64,000 bases of DNA from Desulfobacterales bacterium (lineage in GTDB: Bacteria; Desulfobacterota; Desulfobacteria; Desulfobacterales; JAHEIW01). Under the pieces are notes generated by a model. That model was not told where the DNA came from. It saw nothing but the letters and a program-made list of their open reading frames with translations, and did no database searches. Positions 43,528 to 51,898 of the stretch are shown in pieces. The stretch covers positions 1 through 64,000 of the forward strand of contig JASJAN010000024.1 in assembly GCA_030066985.1 (NCBI GenBank), read 5' to 3'. Made by a program: the position numbers and the translations under genes. Within the stretch, counting starts at the first letter, position 1. Each line of letters opens with the position of its first letter.

Positions 43528-44940
43528 ATGACAGATTGGGACGAAAAAACAGATATCATCGTTATTGGCAGCGGTTTAGCCGGGCTGGCTGCCGCCATTG
43601 AAGCCGCTCAGACCGGCGCTGCGGTTATCGTCATTGAAAAAATGAAAGTGATCGGCGGCAACACACGCATCTCTGACGGGGGTTTAGCGGCACCTGGCAA
43701 CTACCTGCAAAAGGAACACGGAATAGCGGATTCAGCGGAATTGTTTTATGATGACATGCTGCGCGCGGGTTTGGGCCTGAATCATCCGCACCTCGTCAGA
43801 ATCGTGGCTGAACGAGCGGCAGAAACCATCGAGTGGACCCGCCAGAAGCTGGGTGTCCAATACCTGGACCGACTCGACCGCTTCGGGGGACATTCTGCGG
43901 CCCGCTGCCTGACCACGAAGGGTCATGTGGGAGCGGACATTATCAAAGCCCAAACAGCCAAACTAAAGGAACTGGGTGTCGACATCCGCACCCGCTGCCT
44001 GCTGAAAAACTTCATTGTCGATCGTGACGGAACAACCGTATGCGGTATTAACATCCAGGCCAATTACCAGTTTCCCGATGAAAACAGCGGAACTGCAAAA
44101 AATATGGGTGCCAATCGCGCCATCATTTTGGCCACGGGTGGGTTTGGCAACGATTTGTCATTTTGCCGGCTCCAGCAACCGGGGTTGGACGAAACGATTC
44201 AATCAACCAACCACCGGGGAGCGTCCTCAGAAGGAATGGTGGCCGCTTTGCGTATCGGGGCCCTTCCGGTACATCTGTCCTGGATCCAAATGGGGCCATG
44301 GGGGTGCCCGGATGAAAAGGGATACGGCAAAGGGGCCCGTTTTGCTTCTTACAGCGTTTTCCCGGCGGGTATTCTGATCGATCCGGCCACCGGCAGCCGT
44401 TTTGTCAATGAATGGGGCGATCGCCGCCACCGGACTGAAGCCATGTTGCGCGCCGGTCATGCCTGTATTGGCATCGTTGACAGCAACGGCGCTGAAAAGG
44501 ATCCGGCAAGCCTCAGGGATTGTCTCAAACGCGGCAAGGTCAAGGGCTTTGAGAATTTAGCGGACCTTTCGGACGCCTTTGGGATGCCATCTGCGCCATT
44601 GAGCAAAACGTTCAATGATTACAACAATGCGATTGCAGCCGGCCAACCGGACGTGTTCGGCAAGCCCCTGGGCCCGGATACCCCGCCATTGGAAAAACCG
44701 CCCTTTTATGCCATGCGGCTGTGGCCGAAACTGCATTACACACCGGGCGGCATCGGCATTAATTCCAAGGCCCAGGTAATTAATCTTAAGGGCCAGCCGA
44801 TTCCGCGGCTGTTTGCCGCCGGCGAAGTCAGCGGTGGCATTCACGGCGCCAGTCGTTTGGGTAGCTGCTCCCTGACCGAATGCCTCGTATTTGGGCGAAT
44901 TGCGGGCCAATCGGCCGCTGCTACCAAACAACGGACTTAA
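43528..44940 (+). CDS. FAD-dependent oxidoreductase, fumarate reductase flavoprotein family
   Basis: From ATG 43528 (AAGGAA just before it) the protein has 470 residues. It carries the FAD Rossmann motif VIGSGLAGLAAAIEA near residue 12, the GGNTRISDGGL stretch, and the C-terminal FAD motif GASRLGSCSLTECLVFGR. This is the FAD_binding_2 family that includes fumarate reductases, 3-ketosteroid dehydrogenases and tricarballylate dehydrogenases. It is cytoplasmic with no heme or FMN domain. It probably reduces or dehydrogenates a carbon-carbon bond of an unknown acid. It is the first gene behind sigma-54 module 1. Confidence 0.82.
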   Translation: MTDWDEKTDIIVIGSGLAGLAAAIEAAQTGAAVIVIEKMKVIGGNTRISDGGLAAPGNYLQKEHGIADSAELFYDDMLRAGLGLNHPHLVRIVAERAAETIEWTRQKLGVQYLDRLDRFGGHSAARCLTTKGHVGADIIKAQTAKLKELGVDIRTRCLLKNFIVDRDGTTVCGINIQANYQFPDENSGTAKNMGANRAIILATGGFGNDLSFCRLQQPGLDETIQSTNHRGASSEGMVAALRIGALPVHLSWIQMGPWGCPDEKGYGKGARFASYSVFPAGILIDPATGSRFVNEWGDRRHRTEAMLRAGHACIGIVDSNGAEKDPASLRDCLKRGKVKGFENLADLSDAFGMPSAPLSKTFNDYNNAIAAGQPDVFGKPLGPDTPPLEKPPFYAMRLWPKLHYTPGGIGINSKAQVINLKGQPIPRLFAAGEVSGGIHGASRLGSCSLTECLVFGRIAGQSAAATKQRT

Positions 44941-45047
44941 AGACGCCCTTTACAGAGGCCAAAACGAGTTGGTGTACATCAAATTTAGAATAGCGAGTCG
45001 ATTAAACCACCTGAGAGATTATTGGTATTGGAGGATTTGAGGTCATC

Positions 45048-45698
45048 ATGAAAGAAAAAGCAAAAACAGCATGTTTATGCAAAAAAATGGGATGCTGGCG
45101 CGGCGATGACAAAGGGATTCCATCCTATTGTCAGGCCAACCATTATCTTAAAGAAATCGAAAGGGCCGATAAAGCCTATGCGGCGCCGGAGGTGGTCGAT
45201 ATTTACAGCGCCGCATGCGTTGTCGGCAAAAAAAATGACGGTTACCGGCCGCGAATCGAGGAGGCGCTGGATTTCGTCAAGGAAATGAAGTTTTCAAAAG
45301 TGGGATTCGCTGCCTGTGTTGCTTTTGGCGCGGAGCTGGCTTTAATCCGGCGGCTGTTTGAGAAAGACGGCATTGAGGTTTTTAGTGCCGGTTGCCAGAT
45401 CGGCCGGAGCTCTGCCACCGATCGGGGATTGCCGCATTTAGAAGCATATCCGGACAACTCAACCTGCCATCCCATTGCCCAGGCCGAAATTCTGAACAAA
45501 GTAAAAACCCAAATAAACTTTATTATCGGGCTATGCATGGGACACGACATTTTATTCACCCGCTATTCCAAGGCGCCGGTATCCACATTGATTGTTAAGG
45601 ATCGACTGCTGGGGAACAACCCGGCTGCAGCGATCTACGGCTGGCATGCACGCAGGTCGCTGTTTAAAATCCGTCGCAGTGATGATGAAATCGTTTGA
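45048..45698 (+). CDS. DUF1847 family cysteine-rich protein
   Basis: This 216-residue protein matches DUF1847, thought to bind metal. An N-terminal cysteine cluster (Cys9, Cys11, Cys16 and Cys28) is followed by further conserved cysteines (SAGCQIGR, STCHPIAQA, LCMGHD). Its function is not established. A good ribosome site (GGAGG) precedes the ATG. It lies 107 bases after the flavoprotein, probably in the same transcript, and before sigma-54 module 2. Confidence 0.75.
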   Translation: MKEKAKTACLCKKMGCWRGDDKGIPSYCQANHYLKEIERADKAYAAPEVVDIYSAACVVGKKNDGYRPRIEEALDFVKEMKFSKVGFAACVAFGAELALIRRLFEKDGIEVFSAGCQIGRSSATDRGLPHLEAYPDNSTCHPIAQAEILNKVKTQINFIIGLCMGHDILFTRYSKAPVSTLIVKDRLLGNNPAAAIYGWHARRSLFKIRRSDDEIV

Positions 45699-45725
45699 CA
45701 GATGAGTCGCTGCGATGCGTTTGCT

Positions 45726-45832
45726 TGATTCATATCTGCATCGCTGCCCGTCCAGCTCTATCCAATATTTTATATAACTATATGAAATCTCATCTTTTTA
45801 TTTTTATACCGATTGTTGGCTCAAATTTTGCT
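45726..45832 (+). promoter_or_regulatory. Sigma-54 promoter with upstream palindrome (module 2)
   Basis: The promoter TGGCTCAAATTTTGCT (45817-45832) differs from module 1 by one base. The upstream site TGATTCATATCTGCATCG (45726-45743) keeps 16 of 18 bases of the module 1 palindrome and lies 73 bases away, against 74 in module 1. The intervening sequence is not conserved to the same degree. GCGATGC (45711) and GCATCGC flank this site as a second inverted pair. Transcription would start near 45844, ahead of the racemase ATG at 45890. Confidence 0.75.
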
Positions 45833-45889
45833 CTTCATTCTTTTTTGGCAGATCGATTCGTATCATCATAAATTCGGAGGAGGATTTTT

Positions 45890-46624
45890 ATGATTTACAA
45901 AGCCAATAAGGGACAAACCAGTTACGGAGAGGCGATCGGCATCATTCTGATGGAAAGCTTCATGCCGTTTCCACCCGGCTGCCCTGGAAATGCCACAACC
46001 TTTTCTTTTCCGGTCAGATATGCCAACGTCAAAGGCGCCAATATGGAAAAATTGGTCTATCAAGGTGACCCGGAACTGCTGCAGCCGTTCATCGATGCCG
46101 GTTGGGATCTGGTCAACGAAGGTGTCAAGGCGATTACCGGTAACTGCGGATTTATGATTCTCTATCATGACGTGATGGCCAGGGAATTTCCGGTTCCGGT
46201 GTTTATGTCCAGTCTATTGCAGCTGCCGTTTATCTCTCGCATGCTCAAGCCCGGTGAGAAGATTGGCATCATTACCGCCAGCGCTAAAACCTTAACGCCC
46301 AAACATTTGCAGATCGCCACCAACGGTGCTGATATCCCGCTGGCCATCGCCGGTATGGAAGAACAAAAGCATTTTTATGATGCAATTCATGCCGAAGCCG
46401 GCGAACTCGACTTTGATGCCGTTGAAGCGGAAGTCGTTCAGGTGACCCAAAACCTGATCGAAAAGGAAGACAACATCAAAGCCATATTACTTGAATGTAC
46501 CGATCTTCCGCCCTACGCGGCTGCCACTCAGGAAGCGGTGGGTCTGCCCGTTTTTGATTTTACGACCATGATCAATTATGTATATTCGGGCCTCGTCCGC
46601 AGGAGGTTCGAAGGATACTGCTAA
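45890..46624 (+). CDS. Aspartate/glutamate racemase superfamily protein
   Basis: This 244-residue protein has the two cysteines expected of cofactor-independent racemases, Cys86 in GNCGF and Cys203 in LECTDLPP, each in its usual half of the pseudo-symmetric fold. Relatives include hydantoin racemase, maleate isomerase and arylmalonate decarboxylase, so racemase, isomerase or decarboxylase activity are all possible. GGAGGAGG precedes the ATG. It is first behind sigma-54 module 2 and is followed by the ALDH-like gene after 70 bases. Confidence 0.78.
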   Translation: MIYKANKGQTSYGEAIGIILMESFMPFPPGCPGNATTFSFPVRYANVKGANMEKLVYQGDPELLQPFIDAGWDLVNEGVKAITGNCGFMILYHDVMAREFPVPVFMSSLLQLPFISRMLKPGEKIGIITASAKTLTPKHLQIATNGADIPLAIAGMEEQKHFYDAIHAEAGELDFDAVEAEVVQVTQNLIEKEDNIKAILLECTDLPPYAAATQEAVGLPVFDFTTMINYVYSGLVRRRFEGYC

Positions 46625-46694
46625 GCTAATACCTGTAAAAAAACATCAAACCTATAAGGTCTTCAAAAAAGCAAACCGTGTAAAGGAGGACTCC

Positions 46695-48161
46695 ATGTCT
46701 GACAAAGTCTACCAAAAAAAAGCATTCATCGGGGGTGAATGGGTCGAATCGGAAAGCGGCGAGCGTTTCGAAGTCCACTATCCAGGCGATGGCAGCGTGA
46801 TCGGTACAGTACCGGCCTGCACCCGCAACGACGCCCAGAAAGCCATCGATGCGGCCATTGAAGGGCAAAAAGCCCTGGCAAAACTATCACTGGTCAAACG
46901 AATCGAACTGCTGCACAAAGCCACCGAGTTGGCCAAGAAGAGAGATGAAGAATCATCCCGTCTCACCTGTCTGGAATCCGGCAAGCCCATTCAGCAGGCC
47001 GTCTGGGAGGGAAGCACCATTGATGGGTATAGCTGGAGCAACTTTCATGTGGCGGCCGCCAATATTAAATCGCACCGCGGCAAGACCCTGCCCAATGTGA
47101 CTGAAGATTCCAACAATAAACGTCTAATCCATATTTTCGAACCGGTGGGGGTGGTAGTCAATATTTCAACCTTCAGCTATCCGTCTGAAATGCCCAATTG
47201 TACCATTCCCTATGCCCTGGCGGTGGGCAATAGTGTGATTGTAAAACCGTCGTCCGGATCGCCATTCAGCAGTATTATTATTGCAGAGGTTCTTGAAGAA
47301 GCCGGCTTTCCCCCGGGCAGCATCAACGTGTTGACCGGCGCCGGCGAAGAAGTCGGCGTCGAACTGTGCTCAAATTCCGGCACCCAGGCCATCGGCCTGT
47401 TCGGCCAGGAGCCCACCGGCGAAAAAGTGGCAAAGACTGCGGCTATGAAAAAGCTGTTGTTTGCCATCGTGTCCAATAACCCGTTGATCGTCATGGATGA
47501 TGCCAACATCGAAGCCGCTGTGGAAGCCGCCGTGGGGGGATGCTATGCGCATAACGGACAGTCGCCGATATCCACCCGCAGAATATTGCTCCACAAAGAT
47601 GTCCATCAGGATTTTGTCAACCGCTTTGTCGAAAGGACCCAGGCGCTCAATTTGGCGGACCCGCTGGATGAAAAAGCGGATGTCGGGCCCGTACACAACA
47701 GCAAGGTGCTTGAAGTCGCCCTGGCCCACCTGGAGGATGCCCGTCAAAAAGGCGGCAAGTTCTTAACCGGTGGCAACAATCCCAAAGGGCTGTATCTGGA
47801 GCCCACCATTATTGACGAGGCCACCGGCGACATGCTCGTCACCCAGGAACCCACACCGGGACCGATCGCGCCGATCATGACGTTTGACAACATCGATCAG
47901 GCCGTGGAGCTGGCCAATTCAACCCGGTTCGGATTTCAGATCGGCGCGTTTACCAGCGGTCTGGCAAATGCCTATCATCTGGCCGAAAACATCCAGGCTG
48001 GAAGCGTGTATATCAACGAAGCCACCAATTGCTGGGATGAAATGGCGCCTTTCGGGGGGGTTAAGAAAAGCGGCATCGGCCGCATGCTGTCGGATTGGAC
48101 CTTCGATGAATTGAGCCAGATCAAAATGATTTTATTTGATCTGGGTAAAGTAAAACAATAA
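46695..48161 (+). CDS. Aldehyde dehydrogenase-fold protein lacking catalytic residues
   Basis: AAAGGAGG before ATG 46695 fixes the start, giving 488 residues, the full ALDH length. The fold landmarks are there (KPSSGSP at 184-190, PFGGVKKSGIGR near 452). The catalytic ones are not: the nucleophile cysteine of GQxC is Pro291 (GQSP), the general-base glutamate of ELGG is Ala257 (FAIVSNNP), and the oxyanion asparagine of PWNFP is Ser161 (TFSYP). The NAD loop is also unusual (GLFGQEPTGE). Cys283 is the nearest other cysteine. Ordinary aldehyde oxidation is therefore unlikely. Its place directly before an AOR suggests a scaffold, substrate-binding or new catalytic role. Confidence 0.85.
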   Translation: MSDKVYQKKAFIGGEWVESESGERFEVHYPGDGSVIGTVPACTRNDAQKAIDAAIEGQKALAKLSLVKRIELLHKATELAKKRDEESSRLTCLESGKPIQQAVWEGSTIDGYSWSNFHVAAANIKSHRGKTLPNVTEDSNNKRLIHIFEPVGVVVNISTFSYPSEMPNCTIPYALAVGNSVIVKPSSGSPFSSIIIAEVLEEAGFPPGSINVLTGAGEEVGVELCSNSGTQAIGLFGQEPTGEKVAKTAAMKKLLFAIVSNNPLIVMDDANIEAAVEAAVGGCYAHNGQSPISTRRILLHKDVHQDFVNRFVERTQALNLADPLDEKADVGPVHNSKVLEVALAHLEDARQKGGKFLTGGNNPKGLYLEPTIIDEATGDMLVTQEPTPGPIAPIMTFDNIDQAVELANSTRFGFQIGAFTSGLANAYHLAENIQAGSVYINEATNCWDEMAPFGGVKKSGIGRMLSDWTFDELSQIKMILFDLGKVKQ

Positions 48162-48230
48162 CCCCAGGTCTTTATCAAAAAAGGCGTCAATATTAGGCAA
48201 CCGCAATGGTTTTGTACAAAGGAGATGTCA

Positions 48231-50204
48231 ATGGGTTACATGCGTGGTGGAACCATTTTACGAATCGACCTGAGCTCGGGCTCAATCGCCAGAGAACCAA
48301 CCGCTGAGTACGAACGCTTGTGGATCGGCGCACGAGGATTAAATTCCCGAATTCTGTATAACGAAACCGGCCCGGAGGTCGATCCGCTGGATCCGGCGAA
48401 TGTGCTGATGTTGAGCCTTGGCCCATTCACCGGCACCATGGTGCCCGGCTCCGGCCGGGTGGAGGTCGCTGCAAAATCGCCTGTCAACGGTATTCAGGGC
48501 ATGGGCAACATGGGCGGCTACTGGGGGCCTGAATTAAAATATGCGGGCTATGACAGCATCGTTCTAAACGGCAAAGCGCAGCGTCCGGTTTACATTGCCA
48601 TTCATAATGATGAGGTCACAATAAAAGACGCCACACATCTTTGGGGCATGGACACCTATCAAACCCAGGACGCCATCCGACAGGAACTGGGTGATCCCGA
48701 GGTTGAAGTCGTTTGTATCGGGCCGGCCGGCGAACGGATGATCCCTTATGCCTCCATTCATAATCGCCTTGGCAATGCCGCCGGGCGGACCGGCATGGGG
48801 TGTGTCATGGGCTCTAAAAATCTGAAGGCCATTGCCGTGCGGGGAACCAAGGGCGTGGCCATCGCAGAGCCCGAGCGATTTTTTGAACTGTGCCTGGAGG
48901 CCTTACAGGTCCAAAAACCCCAGCTGGGAATGGCCAAAACCATCGATCTGGCCGACAACGATCCTCCGTCGTGGGGGCTGACGCTGGGAAACTATGAGGC
49001 TACCGAATGGGAAAAACAAAAGGAACTCAAAGACGGACATAAACCTTTCTGGGAAAATCATAAAAACCGCCAGGGAGAAGGCATCACCGGATGCTTCAAC
49101 TGCCAGGTGCGCTGCATGGATTACTATGAGCTTCCTGAATGGGGCCCGCTGGTGGCCAGCTGCAACCTGTATGCATCAACCACCTGGGTCATGAAAGATC
49201 CGGATATGAAGTCCTGGTATGGGTTTGTGTCCAAATGTCAGCGCCAGGGAATCGATTCCACCTCGGTTTCGCGCATGATTGCCTGGGCCATGGAGCTCTA
49301 CGAACAGGGCAAGATTACCGCAAAAGATACGGATGGCATTCAGCTTAACTGGGGAGATCAGGATGCCATCAGCCAGATGGTCGACAAGATCATCAAGCAA
49401 GAAGGCTTTGGTGAGGTGCTGGCCAGCAATCCGGCCGAAGCCGCCCAAAAAATCGGCGGTGACGTGGAAGAAGCCTTGCAGATAAAGGGCCTGCCGCTGG
49501 GGGGCACCAACGTGATGAATTTCCGAGCCCGCACAATCGGTGCGGTGGTCAATCCCAGAGGCGGCGATGAATATCGCGCCCGGGTCGGGTCCTTCGACAA
49601 TCTCGGCAGCGGTAAAGACGCCGGCATGACCGGCATGTCCAACCCGGACAGCTGGGAGGCCAAATCCGCCATGGCCATCATCGACGCGGCCCTGGAAAAA
49701 AAGAAACAGGCCGGGGAAGAACCGGTGATTGGCCAGTTTGATTATGAAGCCCGGGGGGCGCTGGCCGCATTGGGCCAAAAAATCTCAACCATCAGCGATA
49801 CCCTGGGGCAGTGCAAGTGGAACACCATATTTCTGAATATCGGCATCAGCATCGAATTCCAGGCCAATGCCCTTTCGGCCGGAGAAGGCCGGGAGACCAA
49901 CATCGAAGAGCTCCTGGAAGCAGCAGCGCGCATTTCCTGCCAGGAAAGGGCCTATGCCGTGCGCGAGGGGATGACCAAAGATGCGGACACTCTGCCTAAA
50001 AAATTGCTCAATTATTCGATGGCAGGCACCTATCCGGAAGACCAGGTCACGCCAGAAGATCTGGAACAAATGAAAAAGGATTATTATCAGGCCATGGGCT
50101 GGGATGTTAAAACCGGTATTCCAACCCTTGCGACCCTGCGGGCACTCAACTTGGAAGATGTGGCATCTGATTTGATCAAGCAAGGGAAACTGAAGTCTGA
50201 ATAA
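48231..50204 (+). CDS. Aldehyde:ferredoxin oxidoreductase family protein (AOR-1)
   Basis: ATG 48231 has GGAG 6 bases before it; the in-frame ATG at 48225 touches the ribosome site. The 657-residue protein has the AOR N-domain with the pterin-binding GRTGMGCVMGSKNLKAI stretch. The [4Fe-4S] ligands Cys288, Cys291 and Cys295 (CFNCQVRC) have a fourth cysteine late in the chain (GQCKW). AORs hold a tungsto- or molybdo-bispterin and interconvert aldehydes and acids using ferredoxin. It is followed by a QueG-like FeS protein and a four-cluster ferredoxin, likely electron partners. Confidence 0.88.
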   Translation: MGYMRGGTILRIDLSSGSIAREPTAEYERLWIGARGLNSRILYNETGPEVDPLDPANVLMLSLGPFTGTMVPGSGRVEVAAKSPVNGIQGMGNMGGYWGPELKYAGYDSIVLNGKAQRPVYIAIHNDEVTIKDATHLWGMDTYQTQDAIRQELGDPEVEVVCIGPAGERMIPYASIHNRLGNAAGRTGMGCVMGSKNLKAIAVRGTKGVAIAEPERFFELCLEALQVQKPQLGMAKTIDLADNDPPSWGLTLGNYEATEWEKQKELKDGHKPFWENHKNRQGEGITGCFNCQVRCMDYYELPEWGPLVASCNLYASTTWVMKDPDMKSWYGFVSKCQRQGIDSTSVSRMIAWAMELYEQGKITAKDTDGIQLNWGDQDAISQMVDKIIKQEGFGEVLASNPAEAAQKIGGDVEEALQIKGLPLGGTNVMNFRARTIGAVVNPRGGDEYRARVGSFDNLGSGKDAGMTGMSNPDSWEAKSAMAIIDAALEKKKQAGEEPVIGQFDYEARGALAALGQKISTISDTLGQCKWNTIFLNIGISIEFQANALSAGEGRETNIEELLEAAARISCQERAYAVREGMTKDADTLPKKLLNYSMAGTYPEDQVTPEDLEQMKKDYYQAMGWDVKTGIPTLATLRALNLEDVASDLIKQGKLKSE

Positions 50205-50210
50205 ATGTAG

Positions 50211-50939
50211 ATGGAACTAAAAACTGAAATTAAGCAAACAGCCAAAGAAGCTGGATTTCAATTCTGCGGCGTTTCAGACCTTAAGAAAGTGGAAAAGGTC
50301 GATTTTCCTCCCGGCCGGGGGCTCAAAAAGCCATCGGCAGTGATGCCGCAGGCCAGGTCTTTGATTGTGCTGGGATATGTCGTCTGGGATGAATCTTTAA
50401 ATGTTGAAGCTGTCAAGGACAATTCCTCCGAATATATCTGCCTTTACTATGAAATAATGGAGTCGCGTGCCTGGCGCTTCATTCAGCGGCTAAGAGAGAA
50501 GAAAAATTTTAATGCGCTGCCGACACAGTCCATTCACATAAAACCGGCCGCCATGCTGGCAGGTCTTGGCTTCATCGGCCACAACACCCAGGTCATCACA
50601 CCGGAATACGGTGGACGGGCGCGCTGGATCGGGGTTCTCACGGATATTGAGATTGAGCCGGATGAACCTTTCAAGCGTGATCTTTGCGCCGAGCAGCCGC
50701 TTTGCCAGAAAAGGTCCCGCTGCGTGCTGGCCTGCCCGTACAAGGCGATCATACCCGGTCCGTCACAGGGTGTTCCACCGGGCGAAAAGGTCAAATACGA
50801 TCGCTGTGTCGTAACGCATAAGCGCGATGAGGTTCTTGATCAAAAGTGGGAAAAATTTATCCGGCGCATCTCAGACAATGGGTTTATGGCCTGCACCCGA
50901 TGTAATCTGGCTTGTCCGTATGGTAAAACTGTTGAATAA
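50211..50939 (+). CDS. QueG-like double [4Fe-4S] protein
   Basis: This 242-residue protein resembles the C-terminal half of epoxyqueuosine reductase and of reductive-dehalogenase-like proteins. It has MLAGLGFIGHNTQVITPEYGG and then two ferredoxin-type clusters (CQKRSRCVLACP and CTRCNLACP, combined with CAEQPLC and a later Cys). Corrinoid binding, as in QueG, is possible but not shown by a visible motif. It is encoded 6 bases after AOR-1 and probably works with it rather than in tRNA modification. No strong ribosome site was seen, consistent with coupling. Confidence 0.72.
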   Translation: MELKTEIKQTAKEAGFQFCGVSDLKKVEKVDFPPGRGLKKPSAVMPQARSLIVLGYVVWDESLNVEAVKDNSSEYICLYYEIMESRAWRFIQRLREKKNFNALPTQSIHIKPAAMLAGLGFIGHNTQVITPEYGGRARWIGVLTDIEIEPDEPFKRDLCAEQPLCQKRSRCVLACPYKAIIPGPSQGVPPGEKVKYDRCVVTHKRDEVLDQKWEKFIRRISDNGFMACTRCNLACPYGKTVE

Positions 50940-50988
50940 AAATAGGATCACAAGAGGATTCAAAGTCAGTTCAGATAAATTTTAATTC

Positions 50989-51064
50989 AAACCTGTCTCA
51001 AAAATAGTAGATCAAGCTCAAGGGTCCGCCTCCGGCTGATTAGATGCATTTTTGAGATAGGTTT
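50989..51064. repeat. Short inverted repeat ahead of the ferredoxin gene
   Basis: AAACCTGTCTCAAAAAT (50989-51005) and ATTTTTGAGATAGGTTT (51048-51064) are 17-base arms with one mismatch and 42 bases between. The right arm ends 18 bases before the ferredoxin ATG. It could be a small mobile repeat or an mRNA hairpin. Confidence 0.7.
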
Positions 51065-51082
51065 TAGAATGGAGACAGATAA

Positions 51083-51619
51083 ATGGGAAACGTAATCGTT
51101 ATCTACCCCGAAAAGTGCAGCGGATGCCAGATGTGCGAGGTCAGCTGCTCTCTGAGAAATATGAAAGAATGCAATCCGGAACGATCGCGGATTCGGGCCA
51201 TCAAATCCGAAGAAAACGGACAATATCAGTTCATCCCGTCCACCTGCATGCAGTGTGAAACAGCGATGTGCGAGCTGGTCTGCCCGGTAAATGCCATCAG
51301 CCGCGACCCGCAAACAGGCGCCCGCATCATCAGTGAAAAAAAATGTATCGGCTGCAGCTCCTGCAGCTATGCCTGCCCTTTCGGGGCCTGTTTCGTCGAC
51401 CGCAATCTAGGCAAATCCATTGTCTGCAACCAGTGCGATGGCGACCCGACCTGTGTCAAGGTATGCCCGTCCGGTGCGCTTGAATATGTCAATACCGAGC
51501 AGGTCAATATCAGTCTCAAACGCGCTGCGGCCCAGCGTATTTTATACGCCAGAGAATTGATTCAAGAATTACCCGTACCGCAGCAGCAGCAGGACCTTCC
51601 GGGCAAGGAGCTGTGCTAG
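51083..51619 (+). CDS. Four-cluster [4Fe-4S] ferredoxin (HycB/DMSO reductase B type)
   Basis: The protein is 178 residues with four cysteine quartets: CSGCQMCEVSC, CMQCETAMCELVCP, CIGCSSCSYACP and CNQCDGDPTCVKVCP. This is the electron-transfer subunit type that serves molybdenum/tungsten oxidoreductases. It most likely accepts electrons from AOR-1. GGAGAC precedes the ATG. There is no signal peptide, so it is cytoplasmic. Confidence 0.88.
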   Translation: MGNVIVIYPEKCSGCQMCEVSCSLRNMKECNPERSRIRAIKSEENGQYQFIPSTCMQCETAMCELVCPVNAISRDPQTGARIISEKKCIGCSSCSYACPFGACFVDRNLGKSIVCNQCDGDPTCVKVCPSGALEYVNTEQVNISLKRAAAQRILYARELIQELPVPQQQQDLPGKELC

Positions 51620-51679
51620 GCTTATATTTCACAATAATGTTATTAAAGTTGGGTAGCCCATTTGAGTTGAGCTTTCTAA

Positions 51680-51800
51680 GGTGTCAGGGAACTTAGGACT
51701 AAAAGCTGAAAGCAACCAAAATATATGGCCGTTATGCCGACTGAGTAGCAAAGGCTCGACATTGGCCACCGAAGACCTGACACCTGACACCCGAAACCTG
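51680..51800. repeat. GTGTCAGG palindromic repeat, copy 2
   Basis: Starting with GGTGTCAGGGAAC and ending with GACCTGACACCTGACACCCGAAACC, it shares its interior with copy 1 at 11406 but lacks the outer GGTTTCA on the left. It lies in the 279-base gap before the ligase gene. A further small repeat (GCGAAGC-N8-GCGAAGC, near 51838) follows it. Confidence 0.75.
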
Positions 51801-51898
51801 AACACTTATGGTGAACCCAGAACCCTGCTCGCCGCGGCGAAGCTTGCTAAAGCGAAGCCGGGAACCTCTGAACCTTATCTGGAAATAAGGAGGCAGCT

